Assembly (NCBI GenBank): GCA_964449165.1
Contig: CAYVAT010000053.1
Coordinates: 1-17,451 of the forward strand
Source of the DNA: CAYSCW01 sp964449165
GTDB taxonomy: Bacteria; Acidobacteriota; Aminicenantia; Aminicenantales; Aminicenantaceae
DNA length: 17,451 nt
Direction: 5' to 3'
Part shown: positions 1 to 5,844 of the stretch, piece by piece
Position numbering within the stretch: the first letter of the stretch is position 1
Layout: each line of letters starts with the position of its first letter
Program-made: the position numbers and the translations under genes
Notes under the pieces: generated by a model
The model's database searches: none
Told to the model about the DNA's origin: nothing
Seen by the model: only the letters and a program-made list of their open reading frames with translations

Positions 1-86
1 AGAATTTTTCCCAGAAAATAGGATGGAGAGATCGATCCGATGAGGTATCCTATCAGGGTGATTAAGAACCAGACAAGAAGATTCAT
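1..86 (-). CDS. plsY: PlsY, acyl-phosphate:glycerol-3-phosphate acyltransferase (N-terminus only, cut by window edge)
   Basis: Reading the minus strand from the ATG at 86 gives 28 codons before the window ends. The peptide starts with a hydrophobic helix (MNLLVWFLITLIGYLIG) and runs into SISPSYFLGK. That matches the first transmembrane helix and the following GSIP-x-x-Y-L-x-GK motif of PlsY, which makes lysophosphatidic acid from glycerol-3-phosphate and acyl-phosphate in the inner membrane. An AAAGG lies 7 bases before the ATG, supporting this start. It is divergent from nnr. The rest lies outside the window, so integrity cannot be judged; the call rests on this one motif. Confidence 0.8.
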   Translation of the reverse strand, partial: MNLLVWFLITLIGYLIGSISPSYFLGKI

Positions 87-204
87 CCTTGGGCCTTTAC
101 TGTTTCATTTAAATGATTCGTCCCTTTAGGAGAGTTTCAGGGGTTATAAAGGTCTTCAGTTGGGAGATAGGAGAAAGGATCTGTCTTATCCATAGAGCGG
201 TGAA

Positions 205-233
205 ATAATATAGATTGACGCCTTAGATGTCAA
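205..233 (-). promoter_or_regulatory. Sigma-70-type promoter for plsY
   Basis: On the minus strand there is a perfect TTGACA (228-233), a 17-base spacer and TATTAT (205-210, five of six consensus). Transcription would start near 198, leaving a leader of about 112 bases before the plsY ATG at 86. The -35 element is one arm of an inverted repeat, TTGAC (215-219) / GTCAA (229-233), that could be an operator. Confidence 0.6.
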
Positions 234-260
234 CATCCTGAAATAGAGAGATTAGCTGTT

Positions 261-407
261 CATTTTCCGTGATAACTAATAAAGGCGTCGGTTCCTCTCC
301 AATCCTCGCCAAGACCCTCCCACCCTCCGCCATGAGCATCGGATGGACAGAAACTGCCGCTTCACTCCCTATAAGCGGATGATGTATCTTCGCTAATCAC
401 GGAAATG
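261..407. repeat. Miniature-element-like repeat A in the plsY-nnr intergenic region
   Basis: The 419-base gene-free stretch 87-505 holds the plsY promoter and leader, this element, and the nnr promoter. The element is bounded by near-perfect inverted ends: CATTTTCCGTGAT (261-273) and ATCACGGAAATG (396-407). Its interior 296-341 resembles 3308-3356 downstream of thiE (shared blocks include GCCAAGA, CTCCC and CACCATG/CGCCATG). Its end motif recurs near 3464-3486. There is no reading frame of note in it. It may be a decayed non-autonomous mobile element or REP-like sequence; the family is not recognised. Confidence 0.45.
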
Positions 408-452
408 GAGATTTTATCAAAGGAGAAAAAGGGATGAATCCGCATGCTTTTA

Positions 453-476
453 TGGTAAAATCTTTATTAAATAAAG
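453..476 (+). promoter_or_regulatory. Possible extended -10 promoter and palindrome before nnr
   Basis: TGG directly followed by TAAAAT (456-461) reads as an extended -10 element; no convincing -35 is seen. Immediately after it lies a perfect inverted repeat, CTTTATT (462-468) A AATAAAG (470-476), covering the expected start of transcription. AT-richness makes chance occurrence possible. Confidence 0.35.
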
Positions 477-505
477 GATTCTGGAGATAAAGAAAAGGAG
501 TTCTC

Positions 506-2062
506 ATGAAAGTACTCACCTCAAAGCAGATGAAAGAAATTGACAGGGCAGCCATAGAAGAGATTGGCATTATCGGCCCTATACTGATGGAGAATGCGGG
601 GCTCCAGATATTCAGAGCGATCATGATGAGATTCTCAAATATGCTGAAAGAGAATGTTGTGATTATAGCCGGAAAGGGAAACAACGGGGGTGATGGTCTG
701 GTTGTGGCCCGTCATCTCTTCAACCAGGGATGTGATCCCCATGTACTTCTTCTGGCCAATAAAGAGGACTTAAGAGGAGATGCAGGTTTGAATTTGAGGA
801 TTGCCGAGAAGACAGGAATCAGGATCACAGAAGTCCCTTCCCTGGAGAAATGGAGGACGAAGAGAAAAGAGCTGGCCCAAGCGACCATAATCGTGGACGC
901 CATCTTCGGAACTGGACTCACCAAGCCGGCCGGAGGGATGTACGCATTGGTCATAGATGATATCAATAAATCAAAGGCATTCAGAGTTGCTGTGGATATT
1001 CCCTCGGGTCTTTCTTCGGATACTTTTCGAATCATAGGGCCTTGTGTTAAAGCTGACCTGACTGTAACCTTGGCTGCTCCCAAGGTGGCGCATGTTCTTG
1101 CTCCTGCAGAAGAGTTTGTTGGAGAATTGGTGGTGGCTGATATAGGTGTCCCTCCTTTCCTGTTTGAAAGTGAGGAATTGAAGCTTGATCTGGTCGAAAA
1201 GAAAACTGTCCGTCCCTATTTCAAGAGCCGAAGGAAGGACACTCATAAAGGGACATATGGACATCTCCTGATCATTTCCGGCTCCCTGGGGAAGACAGGA
1301 GCAGCCTCCATGGCGGCAAAAGCTGCCTTAAAAATGGGCGTAGGTTTGGTGACCGTGGGCACTCCGGAGAGTTGTCTCCCCATCATTGCCCGCTCTATGG
1401 CGGAATTGATGACAGAGCCGCTGCCTGAAACTCCGGAGAGAACTCTCTCCTCTGAGGCATTGGATAAGATTGTAAGCCTTCTTGAGGGCAAAGACGGATT
1501 GATGATCGGACCTGGAATTTCCACTCATCCATCCACAGCAGAATTAGTCCTTTCCTTGATACCCAAGATTAAAGTCCCCGCAGTTTTTGATGCCGATGCC
1601 CTGAATATCCTGGCATCCAAGCCTGAACTCTTCAAGTTTTTGCCCCAGCCTGCAGTCCTTACTCCCCATCCAGGAGAGTTTGCCCGCCTTATCGGTCTCT
1701 CCACCAAGGAAGTTGTCGATAACAGATTAGAACTTAGTGCCCGATTCGCCCAGGAACATAAAGTTTTTTTGGTCCTGAAAGGCTATAAAACTCTGATTGC
1801 CACTCCTGAGGGCAATGTCTACATCAATCCCACTGGAAATCCCGGTATGGCCTCTGGCGGTTCGGGCGATGTGTTGAGCGGGATGATTGGCTCTATGATC
1901 ATTCAGGAGAAAAATTTGCTGGAGGCAATTCTCGCCGCTGTCTATGTCCATGGTCTGAGCGGGGATATTGGAGCAGAAAGGTTGGGAGAGAAAGCCTTGA
2001 CAGCAGGAAATCTCATCGCCTATTTACCATCAGCCTTAAAAAAATTAACAGCGATAATATAA
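506..2062 (+). CDS. nnr: Bifunctional NAD(P)HX epimerase / ADP- or ATP-dependent NAD(P)HX dehydratase (YjeF-type)
   Basis: This cytosolic repair enzyme converts hydrated NADH and NADPH (NAD(P)HX) back to the normal cofactors. The N-terminal YjeF domain (about 1-220) epimerises the R and S hydrates and shows GKGNNGGDG (56-64), DAIFGTG (131-137) and DIPSG (164-168). The C-terminal ribokinase-like dehydratase domain (about 235-515) shows YGHLLIISGS (251-260), FDADALN (361-367), TPHPGE (386-391) and the catalytic GSGDVL (452-457). The 518 residues match the usual length of the fused enzyme, and all key motifs are present. AAAGGAG lies 5 bases before the ATG. tsaE follows 99 bases downstream; nnr (yjeF) and tsaE (yjeE) are also neighbours in E. 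coli. Confidence 0.95.
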   Translation: MKVLTSKQMKEIDRAAIEEIGIIGPILMENAGLQIFRAIMMRFSNMLKENVVIIAGKGNNGGDGLVVARHLFNQGCDPHVLLLANKEDLRGDAGLNLRIAEKTGIRITEVPSLEKWRTKRKELAQATIIVDAIFGTGLTKPAGGMYALVIDDINKSKAFRVAVDIPSGLSSDTFRIIGPCVKADLTVTLAAPKVAHVLAPAEEFVGELVVADIGVPPFLFESEELKLDLVEKKTVRPYFKSRRKDTHKGTYGHLLIISGSLGKTGAASMAAKAALKMGVGLVTVGTPESCLPIIARSMAELMTEPLPETPERTLSSEALDKIVSLLEGKDGLMIGPGISTHPSTAELVLSLIPKIKVPAVFDADALNILASKPELFKFLPQPAVLTPHPGEFARLIGLSTKEVVDNRLELSARFAQEHKVFLVLKGYKTLIATPEGNVYINPTGNPGMASGGSGDVLSGMIGSMIIQEKNLLEAILAAVYVHGLSGDIGAERLGEKALTAGNLIAYLPSALKKLTAII

Positions 2063-2161
2063 TGAAGTCAGAGTTCGCCATCGAAGGAAACCGATAAATA
2101 TTATTCTTGCTAGAGGTACCTATACGTAATAAAGCCTGGTCCCAGACCGATTTTTTCGACC

Positions 2162-2614
2162 ATGAGCAGAGATAGAGAAACTGGAGAAGAGCCAATAAAG
2201 GAATCCAAAGAGCTTATTTCCCACTCCGAACAAGAGACCTTTCTTTTAGCCAGAGATTTGGCCAGGGATTTTAAGGGGGATGAGGTTGTCCTGCTGGAGG
2301 GAGAACTCGGTGCAGGGAAGACGGTTTTTGCAAAAGGGATCGCTTCCGGCCTGGGCTTGAAGGATGTGCATCAAGTATGCAGCCCCTCCTATACTCTGGT
2401 CAACATCTATCAGGCTGAATATCCCATCTATCATATCGATCTTTATCGTCTGAACAGGAATTCGGAGATCCTGGATATCGGCTGGGAGGATTATTTGGGT
2501 CAGGGAGTGATCATCGTGGAATGGGCAGAAAAGATCAAGTTTTCTCTGGATGCCATTCGTGTTACCTTGAAGATAGAAGAAGGGGACAGGCGCAGAATAA
2601 AGGTTGATTTTTAA
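2162..2614 (+). CDS. tsaE: TsaE, tRNA threonylcarbamoyladenosine (t6A) synthesis ATPase
   Basis: TsaE is the small P-loop ATPase that works with TsaB and TsaD to place t6A at position 37 of ANN-decoding tRNAs. The 150-residue product has a Walker A GELGAGKT (47-54), the family motif SPSYTLV (74-80), HIDLYRL (91-97), GWEDYL (107-112) and IIVEWAEKI (117-125). It is of normal length apart from about 15 extra charged residues at the N-terminus. ATG 2162 is the only ATG/GTG/TTG in the open frame after the stop at 2111, yet no Shine-Dalgarno is visible. A small GGTC/GACC hairpin and a T6 run sit just before the start. The stop overlaps the thiE stop on the other strand. Confidence 0.93.
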   Translation: MSRDRETGEEPIKESKELISHSEQETFLLARDLARDFKGDEVVLLEGELGAGKTVFAKGIASGLGLKDVHQVCSPSYTLVNIYQAEYPIYHIDLYRLNRNSEILDIGWEDYLGQGVIIVEWAEKIKFSLDAIRVTLKIEEGDRRRIKVDF

Positions 2615-3246
2615 CTTTTATTTTTTTTAGCAGCTGCCAATAATTCTTTTACGGCCTGATGAATACTGCCTGCTCCCCAAATCGCAGAGATGACAGCGAT
2701 TCCGTCTGCTCCGATGGCTATAACATCGCTTGCATTCCTGTGGTTTATGCCACCGATAGCTAAGATAGGGATTCTGACTTTTTTCCGTATCTCTCTGAAA
2801 CCCTCCAATCCCAGAGGTGTCTTCGTACTCTTCTTGGTAGAAGTGAAATAAACCGGTCCCACTCCTAAATAATCTGCTCCCTCTTCTTCTGCTAACAGGG
2901 CTTCCTCTGCAGTGTTTGTCGAAATTCCGATCAGTTTGTCTCCTCCCAGGATTTTTCGGGCACAGGAAAGAGGAAGGTCATTCTGACCTAGATGGACACC
3001 TGAGGCGCCGCTGGAGATGGCGATATCCACTCTATCGTTGATGATAAGAGGTATTTTTTTCTCCTCCAGTTTTTCAGAGAGATTGAGGGCGAGATGAAAA
3101 AAGTCTCTGTCTGACAGATTTTTTGCTCGAAGCTGAACCAGTGTGACTCCCTCTTCGACAGCCTCTTCGGTCATGCGAACGATATCCATGTCGGAGGCAA
3201 ATTCTGTATCCGCGATAAGACAGAGTGTCCAGTCGATTTTTTCCAT
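2611..3246 (-). CDS. thiE: Thiamine phosphate synthase
   Basis: ThiE joins hydroxymethylpyrimidine diphosphate and the thiazole phosphate to make thiamine phosphate in the cytosol. The 211-residue TIM barrel shows QLRAK (38-42), IINDRVDIA (68-76), GVHLGQND (83-90), GIST (107-110), GVGPVYFTSTK (128-138), AIGGI (163-167) and the phosphate-binding AVIS (184-187). These are the expected substrate-binding loops, so the enzyme looks intact. It converges on tsaE, and the two stops share bases (TTAA, 2611-2614). No other thiamine gene is in the window. There is no Shine-Dalgarno before the ATG, and a -10-like TATAAT ends only 9 bases upstream, so initiation may be leaderless. Confidence 0.94.
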   Translation of the reverse strand: MEKIDWTLCLIADTEFASDMDIVRMTEEAVEEGVTLVQLRAKNLSDRDFFHLALNLSEKLEEKKIPLIINDRVDIAISSGASGVHLGQNDLPLSCARKILGGDKLIGISTNTAEEALLAEEEGADYLGVGPVYFTSTKKSTKTPLGLEGFREIRKKVRIPILAIGGINHRNASDVIAIGADGIAVISAIWGAGSIHQAVKELLAAAKKNKS

Positions 3247-3255
3247 TTTGTTCAG

Positions 3256-3280
3256 ATTATATCAGCTCTCAGCCTGTCAA
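3256..3280 (-). promoter_or_regulatory. Possible thiE promoter with short spacer
   Basis: On the minus strand a perfect TTGACA (3275-3280) and a perfect TATAAT (3256-3261) are separated by only 13 bases, shorter than the usual 16-18. If the TATAAT is used, transcription starts about 3 bases before the thiE ATG, giving an essentially leaderless message. Confidence 0.35.
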
Positions 3281-3307
3281 ACAAATATGCACCAAGCAGA
3301 CATAGCA

Positions 3308-3486
3308 TTTCCATCCTTGCCAAGATTCTCTCTCCCACACTCCACCATGGGCTTCGTCCTCTGGGGTCAGGCTTTGTCATTCATGTTATGCCAGGAGCTA
3401 TATTCTTGCTTTGTCCTTTTATTCCTGATGAAGCCTGACCCCGAGTGCCCTTTATCCCTCATCATTAGCTATCACGCAAATAAGGA
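3308..3486. repeat. Degenerate repeat B with inner inverted repeat, between thiE and mscS
   Basis: The 326-base gap 3247-3572 holds no convincing gene. Its left part (3308-3356) aligns by eye with 296-341 of repeat A, and its right end (about 3464-3486, ATTAGCTATCACG) matches the terminal motif of repeat A (reverse complement CGTGATAGCTAAT against CGTGATAACTAAT at 268-280). Between these lies a 12-base perfect inverted repeat, GGGGTCAGGCTT (3363-3374) and AAGCCTGACCCC (3431-3442), spaced by 56 bases. That part has no counterpart in repeat A and looks inserted. No transposase gene accompanies it. Confidence 0.45.
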
Positions 3487-3507
3487 TGCTTTATTCTGGG
3501 ATGAGAA

Positions 3508-3536
3508 TTGAAATATGGATGGAGTTAAGGTATAAA
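3508..3536 (+). promoter_or_regulatory. Sigma-70-type promoter for the MscS-like gene
   Basis: TTGAAA (3508-3513), a 17-base spacer and TATAAA (3531-3536) each match five of six consensus bases. The start of transcription would lie about 30 bases before the ATG at 3573. Confidence 0.55.
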
Positions 3537-3572
3537 AGGTTATAAGTTTTCAGACCTTAAGGAGAAATTTTA

Positions 3573-4622
3573 ATGCAAGTTGTTAACCAGGCCGTTGATT
3601 TTATCCTGGGGAATGTTTATTTGAAATTTCTGCTTATTCTGGCTGTGACTGTTTTGGCGGCTTACATTGCCAAATTCATCTTGAAAAGGATTTTAAAGCC
3701 CTTGACCAAAAAGACAAAAACAAAGATCGATGATTTGATCGTCAAGAGCTTCTCTTCCATAATTTTCTACATTATCCTTGCTTTAGGCTTGAAGATCGGG
3801 TTTGACTCTTTTGATTTCGAAACGCAAATCCCCAACAGCATTATTAATACGCTTTTAATCGCCCTGGTGAGTTTTCTGATATTCAGGATTATCCAAAATT
3901 TTGCTCAGCTCTGGAGGAGAGAATGGGCAACCAAGACCAAATCTACTGCTGATGACAGGATGATTCCTCTGATAGAAAAAATATTGAAGGCTATTGTTCT
4001 TATTTTAGCCATAATTTTTATTTTCAGCGCATGGAATATCAACATCAGCCCTCTCCTTGCTACAGCCGGGATAGCTGGATTGGCTGTGGGTCTGGCCGTT
4101 AAAGATTCTTTAGCAAACATAATCGGGGGACTGCAGCTAGTGTTTGATAAGACTTTCAAGGTCGGCGATAAGGTTCAGCTGGAATCAGGTGAGTTAGGAG
4201 TTATATTTGATGTCGGGTTGAGAAGCACGAAGTTGAAAACATACGATAACGAAGTGATCTACATCCCCAACGGGCAGCTGGCTAATGCGAAGATCAAAAA
4301 TTATACGCAACCCGACCTCTCCATCCGGGTAAACGTCAACTTCGGAGTTGTTTATGGAGCGGATACAGAAAAAGTCAGGGAAGTTGTCTTGGAAGCAGTA
4401 AAAAAAATAGACAAGGTTCTAGAAGAGCCGGAACCAATCGTACTGTTTCTAAAGATGTCTGATTTTTCACTGGATTTTGTGGCCCGCGCTTGGGTGGAGA
4501 GTTATGCTGATGCCTATTCAACCTCCATAAAGATGACAGATGAAATATATAACGCCTTGAATAGAGCCAAAATCGGAATTCCTTTTCCCACCCGAACTAT
4601 CTACACCAAATCTATCGACTGA
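3573..4622 (+). CDS. Small-conductance mechanosensitive channel, MscS family
   Basis: This is an inner-membrane channel that opens under membrane tension and releases solutes on osmotic downshock. The 349 residues show hydrophobic helices at about 17-38, 59-76, 88-108 and 134-154, then the pore-lining helix LATAGIAGLAVGLAVKD (162-178) rich in small residues. The beta domain follows with FKVGDKVQL (195-203) and IPNGQLANAKIKN (231-243), and a C-terminal domain ends with IGIPFPTRT (334-342). These are all MscS-family signatures. AAGGAG stands 8 bases before the ATG. It is a single-gene unit, convergent with the RidA-like gene. Members also act as general osmotic safety valves, which fits the osmolyte-type genes further downstream, but they are 8 kb away. 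Confidence 0.92.
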   Translation: MQVVNQAVDFILGNVYLKFLLILAVTVLAAYIAKFILKRILKPLTKKTKTKIDDLIVKSFSSIIFYIILALGLKIGFDSFDFETQIPNSIINTLLIALVSFLIFRIIQNFAQLWRREWATKTKSTADDRMIPLIEKILKAIVLILAIIFIFSAWNINISPLLATAGIAGLAVGLAVKDSLANIIGGLQLVFDKTFKVGDKVQLESGELGVIFDVGLRSTKLKTYDNEVIYIPNGQLANAKIKNYTQPDLSIRVNVNFGVVYGADTEKVREVVLEAVKKIDKVLEEPEPIVLFLKMSDFSLDFVARAWVESYADAYSTSIKMTDEIYNALNRAKIGIPFPTRTIYTKSID

Positions 4623-4677
4623 AACAAATAACTCTGTTTGTCTGATAATATGTTTTACTCCTGATGTCTAACGGAGG

Positions 4678-5145
4678 CTATTTTACAGCCACGGCTGATA
4701 TTTCAATCTTTGCATCTCTAGCCAGCTTGGCCACTTGAACTGTTGCTCTTGTGGGGGGATTAACCGGGAACATTTTTCTGAAAACAGCATTGAATTCTCC
4801 AAATTCATTGAAATCTGTTATGTAGGCTGTGGCCTTTACCACGTTGATAAGACCCATATCAGCTTTTTTGAGAAGAATTTCCATATTTTTTATGATCAGT
4901 TCTGCTTGTTGGTCCATGGTTCCGCCCTGGAATTTTCCTATGGCTGGGTCGGTTGCCAATTGTCCTGAAATATAAAGAGTATCTTTGACCAGAATAGCTG
5001 GGCTGAAAGGAAGATCCGCAGGTTCGTCAGTTAAATAAAAAACCTTTTTTGTGGTAGCTTGCTTTTGAGAGAAAGAACTTGCAGAGAGGAATAAAAGTAT
5101 GGATAAGGGAATAAGGAGAAAAAGAGCCAAGATTTTGATCTTCAT
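4678..5145 (-). CDS. RidA/YjgF/UK114-family protein with N-terminal signal peptide
   Basis: RidA proteins hydrolyse reactive enamine/imine intermediates, normally in the cytosol. The 155-residue product has a RidA domain from about residue 35: YISGQLATDP (58-67), a KATAYITDFNEF segment (104-115), then PTRATVQVAKL (131-141) carrying the substrate-binding arginine (R133), and KIEISAVAV (146-154) with the conserved glutamate. Unlike typical members (about 125-130 residues) it begins with a lysine-containing start and a long hydrophobic stretch (residues 4-24), followed by small residues and Q27. This reads as a Sec signal peptide, so the protein is probably periplasmic. A perfect AGGAGG lies 5 bases before the ATG, so the extension is likely translated. 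The reaction outside the cytosol is unknown. Confidence 0.88.
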   Translation of the reverse strand: MKIKILALFLLIPLSILLFLSASSFSQKQATTKKVFYLTDEPADLPFSPAILVKDTLYISGQLATDPAIGKFQGGTMDQQAELIIKNMEILLKKADMGLINVVKATAYITDFNEFGEFNAVFRKMFPVNPPTRATVQVAKLARDAKIEISAVAVK

Positions 5146-5215
5146 GAAACCTCCTTTTTTGTTTTTTGCCAGTTTAACAAATAATCCTGTTGAATAACAG
5201 CCAAGACTGTGGCCG

Positions 5216-5248
5216 AGCTTGCTCTCTAATGGAGCGAGTTGACAAGCT
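5216..5248. repeat. Nested inverted repeat upstream of apt
   Basis: AGCTTG (5216-5221) and CAAGCT (5243-5248) flank an inner stem: CTTGCTC (5218-5224) can pair with GAGCGAG (5232-5238) with one G-T pair. The structure overlaps the -35 of the apt promoter, so it may be an operator for the purine-salvage operon or, read on the other strand, lie upstream of the RidA-like gene. Confidence 0.35.
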
Positions 5249-5267
5249 AATCTATTTATTTTTAAAT
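5239..5267 (+). promoter_or_regulatory. Promoter for the apt-permease operon
   Basis: A perfect TTGACA (5239-5244) is followed by a 17-base spacer and TTAAAT (5262-5267, four of six consensus). Transcription would begin about 25 bases before the apt ATG at 5298. Confidence 0.5.
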
Positions 5268-5297
5268 TAAACCAGCTTAATTCTGAAGGTGGTTATA

Positions 5298-5834
5298 ATG
5301 CTTAACCGCGCTAAGGAAAAAATATGTGAAGTGAAGGATTTTCCCAAGCCTGGAATTGGATTCAAAGATATCACTCCCTTGATAGAGGATGCCCAATGTT
5401 ACAACTATGTGATTGGAAGAATCGTATCGTGGGCAAAAAAGAAAAAGCCTAGCATAGTCGTTGGTATTGAATCCAGAGGTTTTCTTTTTGCCGCCCCTGT
5501 AGCCCATAAATTAGGAGTCGGTATCACCATCATCCGAAAAAAAGGAAAACTTCCCAGAAGAACAGTCTGTGTCAGGGCTCCCAACGAGTATGCTGTGGAA
5601 TACTTTGAAATCCACGCAGATAGCATTCGTCCCTCACAGCGGGTACTGATCATCGATGATTTGATAGCAACAGGTTCTTCTTCCATAAGTGCTATCGATC
5701 TGGTGAAAAAAATTGGAGGAGAAGTAGTCGGTTTTGCTGCTGTCGTAGAGCTGGCTTTTCTGGGAGGTGTCGAATGCATCAAAAAGGTTCATCCTGATGT
5801 GGAGATTTTTACCTTGATCCAGTTTGATAAGTAA
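5298..5834 (+). CDS. apt: Adenine phosphoribosyltransferase
   Basis: Apt makes AMP from adenine and PRPP in the cytosol. The 178-residue product shows the Apt-specific FPKPGIGFKDITPL (15-28), GIESRGFLF (56-64), RKKGKLP (80-86), the EYFEIH segment (101-106) and the PRPP-binding loop VLIIDDLIATGSS (116-128). Length and motifs are those of a complete type I enzyme. An in-frame GTG at 5289 is possible, but AAGGTGG (5286-5292) sits 5 bases before the ATG at 5298 and overlaps that GTG, so the ATG is preferred. The permease gene starts 10 bases after the stop, indicating a purine uptake and salvage operon. Confidence 0.95.
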   Translation: MLNRAKEKICEVKDFPKPGIGFKDITPLIEDAQCYNYVIGRIVSWAKKKKPSIVVGIESRGFLFAAPVAHKLGVGITIIRKKGKLPRRTVCVRAPNEYAVEYFEIHADSIRPSQRVLIIDDLIATGSSSISAIDLVKKIGGEVVGFAAVVELAFLGGVECIKKVHPDVEIFTLIQFDK

Positions 5835-5844
5835 GGGGAGAAAG

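Noticed and set aside
137..193. 18-codon reading frame at the 5' end of the presumed plsY leader (minus strand)
   Set aside because: No ribosome-binding site, no codon runs suggesting attenuation, and an 18-codon frame is expected by chance.
2138..2156. GGTC-CCA-GACC hairpin followed by T6 as a terminator between nnr and tsaE
   Set aside because: The stem is only four to five pairs and ends a few bases before the tsaE start; too weak to call.
3246..3280. CTGAGAG followed by TCTGAAC upstream of thiE, reminiscent of a TPP riboswitch (thi box)
   Set aside because: Only about 36 bases separate the motif from the ATG, and the other conserved helices and the downstream ACC/GGT parts are missing.
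3143..3511. 122-residue plus-strand reading frame across the thiE start and the intergenic repeat
   Set aside because: It overlaps thiE antisense, has no known motif and is built from the repeat sequence.
4622..4677. AAACA/TGTTT inverted repeat between the MscS and RidA-like genes as a two-way terminator
   Set aside because: Five A-T-rich pairs with a long loop and no T-run; not convincing.
5289..5297. GTG at 5289 as the apt start, TTG at 5824 for the permease and GTG at 7352 for the GH3 gene
   Set aside because: In each case an ATG a few codons later has a properly spaced Shine-Dalgarno that overlaps or follows the alternative start.
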